DNA of 64,000 nucleotides from NCBI GenBank assembly GCA_020830965.2, contig JACCFC020000001.1:189500-253499 (forward strand). The letters are read 5' to 3'. This stretch comes from Neisseriaceae bacterium TC5R-5 (GTDB lineage Bacteria > Pseudomonadota > Gammaproteobacteria > Burkholderiales > Chromobacteriaceae). The number at the start of each line of letters is the position of its first letter. Positions within the stretch are counted from its first letter, which is position 1. The notes beneath the pieces are model-generated. The model had not been told where the DNA came from, made no database searches, and was given only the letters and a program-made list of their open reading frames with translations. Positions 7,719-16,682 of this stretch are shown piece by piece. Both the position numbers and the translations under genes were made by a program.

Positions 7719-10394
7719 ATGAAGCCCCATTATCTTACTTCGCTGTTTTCTCCGCGCAATGTGGCTGTTATCGGCGCTAGTGATACGCCAGGCTCTATTG
7801 GTCAGGCGGTATTTGCTAACTTATTGGCCGCTAACTTTCAGGGCAAGCTGTTTCCGGTCAATCTTAGGCGCCAAGTTGTAGGTGGGGTTGCTGCAGTAGC
7901 GACGGTCAATCAGATTGAAGAGCCGATTGAGCTAGCGGTGGTGGTGACTGCGATACGTAGTTTGCCCTCCATCCTTAAGGAGTGCGGCAAAAAAGGGGTG
8001 AAAGCGGTGTTGTTGTCCAAGCAGTTTGCAGACAGTGAACGTTTGGAGTCCGAGGTCATGTACGAGGTACAGGCCATCGCTCGTCAGTTTGGGATTCGTA
8101 TTCTTGGCCCTAATACCCTCGGTTTAATGCGGCCTGCTATCGGTTTCAACGCTAGCAACTATGGTGGGAAGGTTCGCCCGGGCAATCTGGCCTTGGTGTC
8201 GCAGTCTTCGGCTTTGTGCACTGCAATGCTGGATTGGGCCGACAGTAAGGGCATCGGCTTTTCCAGTGTGATTTCAGTGGGTGAGGCGCTAGATATCAGT
8301 TTTGGAGAGGTACTTGATTATCTGGTGGCTGATAATTTTACCCAGGGGATCTTGCTGCATGTTCATCATATTCAGGATGCTCGGCGTTTTATGTCGGCTC
8401 TGCGTGCTGCGGCACGAACCAAGCCTGTAGTGGTGATCAAATCTGGTCGTTATGAGGATGCGGTTACCGGCGTAACCCATTCCAGTCATCTGGTGGCTAG
8501 TGGCGATGTGTTTGATGCGGCTTTGGCGCGTGCTGGTGTGCTGCGGGTGGCAACGATTGCACAGCTGTTTACTGCGGCTAAAGTGCTGGCGGCTAATTAT
8601 CGGGTAGAGGGTAAGCGGCTGGCTATTGTGACAAATGGTATCGGCCCCGGGGTTTTGACTGCGGATAGTGCTTATGATAACGGTGTTGAACTGGCGGTAC
8701 TGACTGAGCCTACTATGGCTTTGCTGGATGGTGTGCTGCCACGTAATTGGTCTCGTGGTAATCCTGTCGATATTATCGGTGATGCCAGCCCAGCACGTTT
8801 TCGGACGGCGGTTAAGGCCTGTCTTGATGATGCCCATGTTGATGGTGTGATGGTGATTTTTACGCCTCAGGCTGGTACCGATCATTTGTTGACCGCCCAG
8901 TTGATGATAGGTTTGCAGCGTGAATCGAGTAAGCCTTTGTTGTTGTCTTGGTTAGGGGATGCCAAGGTGTCGGCAAGCCGTGAGTTATTTTCCAAGGCTA
9001 AATGTGCTCACTTTCGTGCCCCAGAGTACGGAGTGGAAGTGTTTCGTAATCTGGCGGCTTATCAGCGCAATCAGCAGCTACTGTTGCAAACGCCGGGGCC
9101 TTTAGATGAGGGTAGGGCAGATCCTGATGTAGCGAGAGCCCGTAAAGTGATTGTTGCCGCGCTGGCAGCTGAACGTACCGTGCTGTCCGAGCGGGAATCC
9201 AAGGAAGTGTTGGCGGCGTTTCATATCCCGGTTAATCCTACTAAATTGGCCAGCAATGTCGAGGAAGCGGTGAGCTTGGCAAGTGAGATCACTTATCCGG
9301 TGGTGCTGAAAATTGACTCTCCTGACATTATCTACAAGTCAGATGTTGGAGGGGTGGAGTTGAATATTAGCAATGAGGCGACGCTGCGGACGGCGTTCGA
9401 TGCCATTATGCGCCGTACCCATCAGATGCGGCCAGATGCGCGTATTGATGGAATCTCGGTGCAGCCGATGCGCAAACGGCGTTTTGCCCGTGAGGTGATG
9501 GTTGGTGTCACCCATGATCAGGCCTTTGGGCCAGTGATTACATTTGGGGCGGGTGGTATTGCGGTAGAGGTGATGCAAGATAGAGCGTTGGCCTTACCCC
9601 CTTTAAATGATTATCTAGTCAACAGCATGATAGCCCAGACACGAATTGGCCGTTTATTGGGTCCGTTTAAGCATCTTCCTGCGGTCGACCTTGATGAGTT
9701 GGCCGGGGTGTTGTTGCATGTGTCAGAAATGGTATGCGAGCTGCCGGAACTGCTGGAGATGGACATTAACCCCTTGGTGGCGGATGAACAGGGGGTGATT
9801 GCATTGGATGCCCGCATCATCGTCAGGCCGATGCCGGCGGATTACCAGCGTTACGCGCATATGGCTATCATGCCGTACCCTAGTCATATGGTGGTCTGTG
9901 CAAAATTGACCGATGGCACTCCGGTGATGGTGCGGCCTATTCGGCCAGAAGATGCTGATATGCAGCAGGCGTTTGTGCGTAATCTGTCGGAAGAGAGTCG
10001 TTATAACCGTTATCTTTCCAGCATCAAGCAGCTCTCACAGAGTACCTTGGTGCGTTTTACACAGTTGGATTATGACCGGGAAATGGCGTTGGCAATGACT
10101 TGCCAAGTGGATTCCGGCAGCGAGATGCTGGCTGTAGCGCGTTTTGTCACAGACCCTGACAATGAGGCTTGTGAGTTTGCTTTGGAAGTGGCCGACCAAT
10201 GGCAGTCTAAGGGGGTTGGCGTTGTGCTGATGAGTGCTCTATTTGATGCTGCGCGTGAGCAAGGGCTCAAAGTGATGCATGGTGAAGTCTTGGCGGGCAA
10301 CAAGGGGATGTTAAAGCTAATGCGCAAGCTGAACTTTAAAGTAGAACCTCACCCAGAAGACCGGGCATTAATGATGGTTGCCAAGGTATTGTAA
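7719..10394 (+). CDS. Pat/PatZ-type protein lysine acetyltransferase with acyl-CoA synthetase-like domain
   Basis: An 891-residue two-part protein. The N-terminal ~700 residues resemble NDP-forming acyl-CoA synthetases: a CoA-binding domain (FSPRNVAVIGASDTPGSIG), two ligase-CoA domains, and an ATP-grasp domain (YPVVLKIDSPDIIYKSDVGG). The C-terminal ~150 residues are a GNAT acetyltransferase (VMVRPIRPEDADMQQAF to GKGVG-like QSKGVGVVLM). This is the layout of Salmonella Pat and E. coli PatZ/YfiQ, which acetylate lysines, for example in acetyl-CoA synthetase. A His in VTHSSHLVASG aligns with the phospho-His loop of true ADP-forming synthetases, so residual synthetase activity cannot be excluded. 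ATG at 7719 chosen; TTG at 7716 is better spaced from AAGGA and is also possible. Confidence 0.9.
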   Translation: MKPHYLTSLFSPRNVAVIGASDTPGSIGQAVFANLLAANFQGKLFPVNLRRQVVGGVAAVATVNQIEEPIELAVVVTAIRSLPSILKECGKKGVKAVLLSKQFADSERLESEVMYEVQAIARQFGIRILGPNTLGLMRPAIGFNASNYGGKVRPGNLALVSQSSALCTAMLDWADSKGIGFSSVISVGEALDISFGEVLDYLVADNFTQGILLHVHHIQDARRFMSALRAAARTKPVVVIKSGRYEDAVTGVTHSSHLVASGDVFDAALARAGVLRVATIAQLFTAAKVLAANYRVEGKRLAIVTNGIGPGVLTADSAYDNGVELAVLTEPTMALLDGVLPRNWSRGNPVDIIGDASPARFRTAVKACLDDAHVDGVMVIFTPQAGTDHLLTAQLMIGLQRESSKPLLLSWLGDAKVSASRELFSKAKCAHFRAPEYGVEVFRNLAAYQRNQQLLLQTPGPLDEGRADPDVARARKVIVAALAAERTVLSERESKEVLAAFHIPVNPTKLASNVEEAVSLASEITYPVVLKIDSPDIIYKSDVGGVELNISNEATLRTAFDAIMRRTHQMRPDARIDGISVQPMRKRRFAREVMVGVTHDQAFGPVITFGAGGIAVEVMQDRALALPPLNDYLVNSMIAQTRIGRLLGPFKHLPAVDLDELAGVLLHVSEMVCELPELLEMDINPLVADEQGVIALDARIIVRPMPADYQRYAHMAIMPYPSHMVVCAKLTDGTPVMVRPIRPEDADMQQAFVRNLSEESRYNRYLSSIKQLSQSTLVRFTQLDYDREMALAMTCQVDSGSEMLAVARFVTDPDNEACEFALEVADQWQSKGVGVVLMSALFDAAREQGLKVMHGEVLAGNKGMLKLMRKLNFKVEPHPEDRALMMVAKVL

Positions 10395-10436
10395 GGGGAT
10401 GGCATGATGACTTGGGCGCAAATTTTAATTAAGCGC

Positions 10437-10466
10437 TTGCATGCTAAGGGAAAATTGCCCTAGAAT
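10437..10466 (+). promoter_or_regulatory. Likely sigma-70 promoter of the rpsP operon
   Basis: TTGCAT at 10437-10442 and TAGAAT at 10461-10466 with an 18-base spacer, about 45 bp before the rpsP start codon. Placement and quality fit a ribosomal-protein operon promoter. Confidence 0.6.
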
Positions 10467-10510
10467 CTCCGGCTTTTCTACGTTCAGTATTTATTCAAGG
10501 ACAATCGACA

Positions 10511-10759
10511 ATGGTAGTGATTCGTCTGGCACGTGGCGGCTCCAAGAACCGTCCGTTCTACAACATCGTAGTGACCGACTCCCGTAACCGTCGTGACGGT
10601 CGCTTCATCGAGCGCGTTGGCTTCTATAACCCGGTAGCTAATGAAAAAGAAGAGCGAGTTCGCTTGACTATGGATCGTCTGAACCATTGGGTTGGTGTAG
10701 GCGCTCAACTATCTGACGCAGTGGCCAAGCTGTTAAAAGATCAGAAGGTTGCGGTTTAA
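10511..10759 (+). CDS. rpsP: 30S ribosomal protein S16
   Basis: An 82-residue ribosomal protein with the family N-terminus [17 protein letters not shown] and the [16 protein letters not shown] motif. S16 is a small-subunit assembly protein binding 16S rRNA. It is the first gene of rpsP-rimM-trmD-rplS, the standard order in proteobacteria, 42 bp before rimM. AAGGA lies just upstream of the ATG. Length is typical. Confidence 0.98.
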   Translation: MVVIRLARGGSKNRPFYNIVVTDSRNRRDGRFIERVGFYNPVANEKEERVRLTMDRLNHWVGVGAQLSDAVAKLLKDQKVAV

Positions 10760-10801
10760 TCCGTTAACTGATGCTTAAGCTTAATCGAGCAGGCCAGTCA
10801 C

Positions 10802-11308
10802 ATGCAGAGTGACGATCTCGTCATGATGGGTTTTGTCCGTGGTGCTTTTGGTATCAAGGGCTGGCTGAAACTGCATGTCGATACCGAATATCCGGACAGC
10901 TTGTTTGATTATCCGGTGTGGTGGTTAGGTAAGAATGGTAGCTGGGCTCCTTATACATTTGAGAACGGGGCAGCGCAGACCAAGATAGTAACGGCCAAGT
11001 TTACCGGCATTGACGATCGTGATGCCGCAGAACGGCTGATTGGTATGCAAATTGCTGTGCCGCGTGAGGAGTTACCGGCAGCAGGTGAAGATGAATACTA
11101 CTGGAGCGATCTGATTGGTTTGGTGGTGTTTAATCAGCAGGGTGAAACCCTAGGTAAAGTTGCGGAGTTACTGGAAACAGGCGCTCATGATGTATTGGTG
11201 GTGGCAGGTGAGGACCGGCAGCATTTGATTCCTTTTGTTGGGAAGTATGTATTGCAAGTTCTGCTTGCCGAAGGTCGAATCCTGGTGGATTGGGGTTTGG
11301 ACTACTAG
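10802..11308 (+). CDS. rimM: 16S rRNA processing protein RimM
   Basis: A 168-residue maturation factor for the 30S head that binds S19. The N-terminal RimM domain begins MGFVRGAFGIKGWLKL; the C-terminal PRC-barrel part carries YYWSDLIGLVVFNQQGE, HDVLVV, LIPFV and ILVDWGLDY, which are family signatures. It follows rpsP and directly abuts trmD, whose ATG is the next base after its stop codon, so translation is probably coupled. Confidence 0.97.
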   Translation: MQSDDLVMMGFVRGAFGIKGWLKLHVDTEYPDSLFDYPVWWLGKNGSWAPYTFENGAAQTKIVTAKFTGIDDRDAAERLIGMQIAVPREELPAAGEDEYYWSDLIGLVVFNQQGETLGKVAELLETGAHDVLVVAGEDRQHLIPFVGKYVLQVLLAEGRILVDWGLDY

Positions 11309-12076
11309 ATGCAGATTGATGTAGTTTCTTTATTTCCCGAGATGTTTGACTCTATCGCCCGCTTTGGTGTTAGCCAGCGGGCGCTTGATTTAGGGATTTG
11401 GGGTTTTCAGGCCTGGAACCCTCGCGATTTCACTCACGATAATTACCGTCGTATTGATGACCGCCCTTATGGCGGTGGTCCTGGCATGGTGATGCAGATT
11501 GAACCATTGCAGCAGGCGCTTACTGCGGCACGCCAGCGGCAGCAGCAGTTGGGGGTGATGGAGAGCCATACGGTGTATTTGTCGCCACAAGGCTCTGCCC
11601 TAACACATAACAGGGTGCTTGCTCTGTCACAGCGGCCTGGTTTGGTATTGTTATGTGGCCGCTATGAGGGTGTTGATGAGCGTTTGATTGAGCGCGAGGT
11701 GGATGAAGAAATTTCCATCGGAGATTATGTCTTGTCTGGTGGAGAGTTACCGGCGATGGTGTTGATGGATGCCGTCGTGCGCTTATTGCCTGGTGTTCTC
11801 AACGATGCCCAGTCGGCGTATGAAGATTCTTTTGTGACGGGTTTGCTGGACTGTCCACACTATACCCGGCCGGAAGAGTATCAGGGTATGCCGGTACCGG
11901 AAGTATTATTATCTGGTAATCATGCCTTGATTGCACAATGGCGGTTACAGCAAGCACTGGGAAGGACGTGGCAACGTCGCCCGGATTTGTTGCAAAACCG
12001 TCTTTTGACAAAACAAGAATCTCGGCTGCTGGCTCAGTATCAGCAGGAACAAGATTCTCAGAAAAAACAGGAGTAG
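11309..12076 (+). CDS. trmD: tRNA (guanine37-N1)-methyltransferase TrmD
   Basis: A 255-residue SPOUT-class methyltransferase that makes m1G37 next to the anticodon and prevents frameshifting. Motifs visible are [13 protein letters not shown] at the start, [28 protein letters not shown], and the knot region [19 protein letters not shown]. The catalytic Asp lies in [16 protein letters not shown]. Its start abuts the rimM stop and rplS follows after 4 bp, so it is embedded in the ribosomal operon. Full length. Confidence 0.98.
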   Translation: MQIDVVSLFPEMFDSIARFGVSQRALDLGIWGFQAWNPRDFTHDNYRRIDDRPYGGGPGMVMQIEPLQQALTAARQRQQQLGVMESHTVYLSPQGSALTHNRVLALSQRPGLVLLCGRYEGVDERLIEREVDEEISIGDYVLSGGELPAMVLMDAVVRLLPGVLNDAQSAYEDSFVTGLLDCPHYTRPEEYQGMPVPEVLLSGNHALIAQWRLQQALGRTWQRRPDLLQNRLLTKQESRLLAQYQQEQDSQKKQE

Positions 12077-12080
12077 TTTT

Positions 12081-12452
12081 ATGGATTTGATTCAACAGCT
12101 TGAGCAAGAAGAAATCGCTCGCCTTAACAAAACTCTGCCCCCTTTTGCCCCCGGTGACACCATCGTGGTACAGGTAAAGGTCAAGGAAGGTACTCGTGAG
12201 CGGCTGCAGGCTTATGAAGGTGTGGTGATTGCCAAGAAAAATGCAGGCCTGAACAGTGCTTTTACCGTGCGCAAAATGTCCGCCGGTGAAGGTGTTGAGC
12301 GTACTTTCCAAACTTACTCACCACTGGTTGCTTCGGTGGAAGTAAAGCGTCGTGGTGACGTGCGTCGCGCCAAGTTGTACTACCTGCGTGGACGTACTGG
12401 TAAGTCTGCACGTATCAAGGAAAAACTGCCAGCTCGCAAGCAGCAGGCTTAG
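12081..12452 (+). CDS. rplS: 50S ribosomal protein L19
   Basis: A 123-residue large-subunit protein located at the 30S-50S interface. Family motifs: [55 protein letters not shown]. Last gene of the rpsP operon, 4 bp after trmD and followed after 34 bp by a strong terminator. A GGAG sequence at the end of trmD serves as ribosome-binding site. Confidence 0.98.
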   Translation: MDLIQQLEQEEIARLNKTLPPFAPGDTIVVQVKVKEGTRERLQAYEGVVIAKKNAGLNSAFTVRKMSAGEGVERTFQTYSPLVASVEVKRRGDVRRAKLYYLRGRTGKSARIKEKLPARKQQA

Positions 12453-12486
12453 TTTTATTGTTCTCAGGCTGCGGCCTGATGAGTTT

Positions 12487-12519
12487 AAAAAGCGCAAGAT
12501 TAAGGTCTTGCGCTTTTTT
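12487..12519 (+). terminator. rpsP operon terminator
   Basis: A stem of about 13 bp (12487-12499 with its complement ending near 12518) containing AGCGCAAGA, a 6-base loop, and a T-run at 12514-12519. Confidence 0.9.
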
Positions 12520-12639
12520 GCATTTGATGTCGAAGAACAGAGACGACGAAAAGTAATGGGAATTTTTATTGCAATAAAAATGCCATAAGATTAATTTGTG
12601 ATATTGTTTATGTCTATGCCTTGGACAGAAGAGGGTGTG

Positions 12640-12978
12640 ATGAAACAATGTCCACAGATTGAAGCGATTAAGTTTGACCAGAATAGCCTAGCAGCGATTG
12701 AAGAAATCAGACAAAAAGTAAAGGTGGCTAATCTAGGTGCTGCCATGACTGGGGTTGGTGTGATGACGACTATTTTTTACCGCAATGGGCCGTTAAGCGC
12801 TTCCTACAATATCTATGCTACTGATTGGAAACTGGTTCAGGAGTCAATGAATAGCTGGTCGGCCATACTAAAAAGGGTCGTACAAGATATAGCGTATAGG
12901 CAAGAGATGGATCACTTTGCGGATAGAAAGCAAAAGCTATTCTGGAAGGCGGTAGCAGATGGCTGTCAAATTCAGTAG
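12640..12978 (+). CDS. Hypothetical protein, 112 residues
   Basis: I do not recognise this family. I start it at the ATG at 12640 (MKQCPQIEAIKFDQNSL), which has GAGG 5 bases upstream; an earlier ATG at 12598 would add 14 non-descript residues. No signal peptide. Short hydrophobic patch ANLGAAMTGVGVMTTIFY around 37-54, otherwise mixed and probably helical. Its 3' end overlaps the next gene by 20 bp, which points to co-expression with that secreted protein. It begins about 120 bp after the rpsP operon terminator. No function proposed. Confidence 0.65.
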   Translation: MKQCPQIEAIKFDQNSLAAIEEIRQKVKVANLGAAMTGVGVMTTIFYRNGPLSASYNIYATDWKLVQESMNSWSAILKRVVQDIAYRQEMDHFADRKQKLFWKAVADGCQIQ

Positions 12979-13480
12979 GTTTGCCTGCTTGCTGCTAGTC
13001 TTGCCTTTGCTTGCACTGGCAGCTAAGGATGATGTTAAGGCTATCCATGCGATTGCCCAAGCGGGCTTACAGCAAGCGATCAGCTTAAGTGAAAAAAACT
13101 ATCAAGAATGTGATGATAGGCAGATCGTGTTGCCGAAGAATCTGTTTGACGGTATTGATTTAAGCGATGACGATAAAAGAACGGTACTGAGCTATTTCTC
13201 CATTAAGGCACAAAGCGCGTGCAATAGCCCTGCGATGATGACTTTGCTACGGGCCACCTTGTTTGCCAGGGAAGTTAAGCTGCCGGATTACTCTGCCGCA
13301 GATGACCCTGAAGCTTTAAGAGTATTGTTTGCCTTACACCCTTTGCCCTTGGAGTTAAGGTATGAGGCACGCTATCTGCAATTGCCTGAAAGCGAGAGAA
13401 AAGCATTGGAGAAATTAGTGCCTTTGCAGCAGGGTTTTAAATTGCGGGAATCGGCCAAAAACCTAGGCTTATACGAATAA
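12959..13480 (+). CDS. Hypothetical secreted protein, 173 residues
   Basis: A clear Sec signal peptide: positively charged start (MAVKFSR), hydrophobic core (FACLLLVLPLLALA) and a probable cut before AKDD at about residue 22. The mature part is about 150 residues with two Cys (YQECDD and SACNSP) that may form a disulfide, and a mostly helical look. I do not recognise a family. It overlaps the preceding unknown gene by 20 bp and ends 12 bp before the convergent queE stop. Periplasmic location is the only firm inference. Confidence 0.65.
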   Translation: MAVKFSRFACLLLVLPLLALAAKDDVKAIHAIAQAGLQQAISLSEKNYQECDDRQIVLPKNLFDGIDLSDDDKRTVLSYFSIKAQSACNSPAMMTLLRATLFAREVKLPDYSAADDPEALRVLFALHPLPLELRYEARYLQLPESERKALEKLVPLQQGFKLRESAKNLGLYE

Positions 13481-13492
13481 AAAACCTGTTGG

Positions 13493-14128
13493 CTAGCGGA
13501 TATGAACCACCTTGTGCGTCTGTACCGATAAGCGCCATTGTGGATGCGCCATACAGTAAGCAATCGCCGCTTGGGTATTGGCGGCTAATGCTGGGCCATC
13601 CATTGCTTGTAGATAAAAACGATCAAAATCCAGATGGGCGACGCTTTCTGGTAGTTGCCCTGCTTGTGGATAGACCAGTTTTAGTTCGTTGCCACGGCGC
13701 TGTACCAGCTCGCTACCGGCTTTGGGGCTGACACAAATCCAGTCCAAGCCGGCGGGTGCAGGTAACGTGCCATTGGTTTCTACGGCGACTTCAAAGCCAC
13801 GGGCATGTAGAGCATCAATCAAGGCGGTGTCCAGTTGCAGCAGCGGCTCCCCACCGGTACAAACTACATAAGGTTTGCCTGCCGTTTCTGCCGGCCATTT
13901 ATCGGCAATACATTGCGCTAGTGCATCTGCCGTTGCGAACTTGCCGCCATCCGGGCCGGTGCCGACAAAATCAGTATCGCAAAACTGGCAGATGGCCTGG
14001 CTGCGATCCTGTTCGCGGCCAGACCATAAATTACAGCCGGCAAAGCGGCAGAATACTGCGGCGCGTCCTGCTTGGCTGCCTTCTCCCTGCAAAGTATAAA
14101 AAATTTCTTTAACGGTGTAGTTGCTCAT
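13493..14128 (-). CDS. queE: 7-carboxy-7-deazaguanine synthase QueE
   Basis: A 211-residue radical SAM enzyme that contracts 6-carboxytetrahydropterin to 7-carboxy-7-deazaguanine, the third step to preQ0 and queuosine. The cluster motif is CX14CX2C (from CNLWSGREQ to CQFCDTDF), the expanded form described for the Burkholderia-type QueE rather than CX3CX2C. The substrate-site motif VVCTGGEPLLQLD and VETNGTLP follow. Start at the ATG at 14128 with GGAG about 9 bases upstream; the TTG before it is less likely. It lies 18 bp after queD and is last in queC-queD-queE. Confidence 0.95.
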   Translation of the reverse strand: MSNYTVKEIFYTLQGEGSQAGRAAVFCRFAGCNLWSGREQDRSQAICQFCDTDFVGTGPDGGKFATADALAQCIADKWPAETAGKPYVVCTGGEPLLQLDTALIDALHARGFEVAVETNGTLPAPAGLDWICVSPKAGSELVQRRGNELKLVYPQAGQLPESVAHLDFDRFYLQAMDGPALAANTQAAIAYCMAHPQWRLSVQTHKVVHIR

Positions 14129-14146
14129 CAAAGGTGTCTCCAGGCT

Positions 14147-15166
14147 TTAGAGCAAAGGCCAGCGCATATTGTCATGAAACATCAGTGATACGCCGCTGTG
14201 GGCGTATTCCAATAGATCAATGCGACTTAGCTCCGGCAGTTGTGGCGATAACTGGGCATGTACCCATTCGCTGACGGCTAGGCTATTGCCTTGACGGATA
14301 CCCCTGAGCTTATCCAGCGGATTGTGATCAAGCTGGCGGTAGATGGGTTTGAAACGGTCTTTGACATCACCAAAGTCCAGTAGCCAGCCCATGGTCTGGT
14401 CTAGCTGGCCGCTTAACATCAGTCGGATCAGATAGCTGTGGCCGCTATAGCGACCATCGCTATCAAACAGCAGCGCACTTTCAAAACGCTGCTCCTTCCA
14501 GATGCGGAAGCGTTGCCCGTCAAACTGACTGCCCGCGCTATGGGTTTCGCGTACCTCAACCCAGGCTAGAGCAGGTAGACGCTCTTGCAGTTGTTGGTAG
14601 AGCCAATGGGCCAGCACTTCGCTGGTCGGGTTCTCCAGGCCGGGAATCGCATTCAGATACTGATGGTGTAATTGCGCATGCAATGGTGCCCAGGCGGCTT
14701 CCAGCGCCAATTGGCTGCTATGTGTTGCATCAGCCACCAGACGCACCCCAAAGCCATGTCCGTGCAGGCGGCCACATTTATGACCGGCAGGCACTTTGGG
14801 TAGTTGGTGAGCGGCTTCAAATTGCACCTGAATCCATACCAAAGCCTGTGCGCCTTCCAGCATAATGCCACGTTGCGCGCTACTTTGTAGGCTCAGCGCA
14901 GTTTGGCAGGGCAGGGTGGTATGTAGATGTTGCGCCAGTGCCAGGTCATCACAACGTGTTAAGTGCTGATGAATAGCGGCATAGTTAAAGGGTTCTACTG
15001 CGCTGGCGATAGCCGCGTCCAGTTCGCTTTGTTCAATCAGATGCGTGGGCGCACGTACCGCCAGCTGAAAGCTGTGCCCATGTAGTTGGGCGGTACGATC
15101 TTGTGCGCCGTTCACTTGGCGCGCCGCTTCAAAGCGGCTGCCAGCCAGCCAGTAGGAGGCGTGCAT
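14147..15166 (-). CDS. queD: Three-domain 6-carboxytetrahydropterin synthase-like protein (QueD)
   Basis: A 339-residue protein, against about 120 for E. coli QueD, built from three T-fold (PTPS-like) units at about 1-110, 113-222 and 223-339. Unit 2 is the canonical one: FEAAH (His120), Cys131, LHGHGF (His135, His137), LNAIPGLENPTSE and VEVRET. Its catalytic Asp position is His (LHHQYLN). Unit 1 keeps LHGHSF but has FEAAR. Unit 3 lacks most zinc ligands (SGHSY only) but holds DFGDVK (264-269) and the LDH pair (279-281) that unit 2 has lost. The enzyme turns dihydroneopterin triphosphate into 6-carboxytetrahydropterin. Start at the ATG at 15166, chosen because upstream codons lie inside queC. 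Between queC and queE. Confidence 0.88.
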   Translation of the reverse strand: MHASYWLAGSRFEAARQVNGAQDRTAQLHGHSFQLAVRAPTHLIEQSELDAAIASAVEPFNYAAIHQHLTRCDDLALAQHLHTTLPCQTALSLQSSAQRGIMLEGAQALVWIQVQFEAAHQLPKVPAGHKCGRLHGHGFGVRLVADATHSSQLALEAAWAPLHAQLHHQYLNAIPGLENPTSEVLAHWLYQQLQERLPALAWVEVRETHSAGSQFDGQRFRIWKEQRFESALLFDSDGRYSGHSYLIRLMLSGQLDQTMGWLLDFGDVKDRFKPIYRQLDHNPLDKLRGIRQGNSLAVSEWVHAQLSPQLPELSRIDLLEYAHSGVSLMFHDNMRWPLL

Positions 15167-15168
15167 GC

Positions 15169-15861
15169 TTAAGCTCCTTGCTGGCAGCGCAGCACCAGCG
15201 GATCCGGCACGCCAGCATCGGCAAAGCCTTTGGCACGTAGCTGGCAAGAGGCACAGTGTCCACAGGGTGGCACGGCGCCGTTATAGCAAGTATGGCTCCA
15301 GGCCAATGCGGTCATTGCGCCGACTTGCTGTGCGAGGGTGATGGTTTCTGCCTTGGATAAATGCATGAGCGGGGCATGCAGCACGATTTCGCTATCCATG
15401 CCCAGGCGCAAGGCCAATTCTAGTGCTTTCAAGGTATTCTCGCGGCAATCGGGATAGCCGGAATAGTCGGTCTGTGCTACCCCGGTAATCAGATGGCGCG
15501 CGCCTAACTGGTAAGCCAGCGCGGCGGCAAAGCTTAGAAAAATCAGATTGCGGCCAGGCACAAAGGTATTAGGCAGCGTCTGGTCATCGCGCTGGCCGGT
15601 TTCCGGGGCGATAGTGCTATCGGTTAAGGCATTGCCGCCAATGGCTGCAAAGGTATTGATAGGCAGCACGATGTACGGCACGCCGGCCAGCCGGGCAATT
15701 TTGTCGGCACAGTCCAACTCGACACGGTGGCGCTGGCCATAGTCAAAAGTGACTGCGCTGACATGGCCCTCACCAAATTGCTGCAAAGCCCAGTACAGGC
15801 AGGTAGTGGAATCCTGGCCGCCGGAAAGGACGACCAAGGCTTTTTCTGTGGTTTTAGTCAT
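15169..15861 (-). CDS. queC: 7-cyano-7-deazaguanine synthase QueC
   Basis: A 230-residue ATP-dependent enzyme converting 7-carboxy-7-deazaguanine to preQ0. The PP-loop is VVLSGGQDSTTCLYW near the N-terminus; the zinc site is the Cys cluster CYNGAVPPCGHCASC near the C-terminus. PNTFVPGRNLIFLSFA and DYSGYPDCR are also family motifs. It leads the queC-queD-queE operon, with queD starting 2 bp after its stop. A CGCCCGG/CCGGGCG hairpin lies in its leader at about 15905-15929; I saw no convincing preQ1 riboswitch. Cytosolic, normal length. Confidence 0.97.
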   Translation of the reverse strand: MTKTTEKALVVLSGGQDSTTCLYWALQQFGEGHVSAVTFDYGQRHRVELDCADKIARLAGVPYIVLPINTFAAIGGNALTDSTIAPETGQRDDQTLPNTFVPGRNLIFLSFAAALAYQLGARHLITGVAQTDYSGYPDCRENTLKALELALRLGMDSEIVLHAPLMHLSKAETITLAQQVGAMTALAWSHTCYNGAVPPCGHCASCQLRAKGFADAGVPDPLVLRCQQGA

Positions 15862-15980
15862 GATTTTCTGCCGTCGATAAACAGTCGAGGGTGATAAATA
15901 GTGACGCCCGGATCGGTCTCACCGGGCGCAACGAGCCGGGCATTCTACCGCACTATAGTCAGTGTCAGTAGCTGCTGGCC

Positions 15981-16679
15981 TTAATTTTGCCGCTGGGTGG
16001 CAAGGAGATAGTTAACATCGGTATCGCTGCCCAGCGAATATTGCTGAGTCAGCGGCTGATAGCTCAGGCCCGTTAGATTGACGAGTGCTAGCCCGCTATG
16101 ACGTGTCATGCGAGAGAGTTCGGAGGGTTTGATAAAACGCTGATACTCATGGGTGCCGCGTGGCAGCATATTCAGCAAATACTCCGCGCCGATCACCGCT
16201 AACAGATAGGCTTTGGCATTACGGTTCAGGGTAGAAAAAAACACCCAGCCGCCAGGCTTGACCAGCGTGGCGCAACTGCGCACCACACTTTCCGGGTCGG
16301 GCACGTGTTCCAGCATTTCCATGCAACTGACCACGTCAAAACTGGCTGGGGCCTCGGCAGCTAAATCCTCTACTGAGATACAGCGGTAATTCACCGCCAC
16401 GCCGGATTCCAGGCTATGCAGCTGTGCGACTTTCAGTGACTTTTTAGCCAGATCAATGCCCTGTACTTCCGCCCCGCGCTGAGCGATGCTTTCCGCCAGA
16501 ATGCCACCGCCACAACCGACATCCAGCACGCGTTTACCGGCCAGATCAGCATAGTGGTCGATATAGTCGAGTCGCAGCGGGTTGAGATCGTGTAGCGGCT
16601 TGAATTCGCTGTTTTTATCCCACCATTTGTGGGCCAGCTGGCTGAATTTTTCCAGCTCCAGTTCGTCTACATTGCTCAT
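15981..16679 (-). CDS. ubiG: Ubiquinone biosynthesis O-methyltransferase UbiG
   Basis: A 232-residue SAM-dependent methyltransferase performing both O-methylations in ubiquinone synthesis. It shows [20 protein letters not shown] at the N-terminus, the SAM loop [13 protein letters not shown], and [12 protein letters not shown], all typical of UbiG. It lies 3 bp after mtaD on the same strand, so the two are co-transcribed; this pairing is common in beta- and gammaproteobacteria. Peripheral to the inner membrane. Confidence 0.97.
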   Translation of the reverse strand: MSNVDELELEKFSQLAHKWWDKNSEFKPLHDLNPLRLDYIDHYADLAGKRVLDVGCGGGILAESIAQRGAEVQGIDLAKKSLKVAQLHSLESGVAVNYRCISVEDLAAEAPASFDVVSCMEMLEHVPDPESVVRSCATLVKPGGWVFFSTLNRNAKAYLLAVIGAEYLLNMLPRGTHEYQRFIKPSELSRMTRHSGLALVNLTGLSYQPLTQQYSLGSDTDVNYLLATQRQN

Positions 16680-16682
16680 GAT

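Noticed and set aside
15862-15980. preQ1 riboswitch upstream of queC
   Set aside because: A CGCCCGG hairpin is present but I could not find the A-rich tail and pseudoknot pattern of known preQ1 classes.
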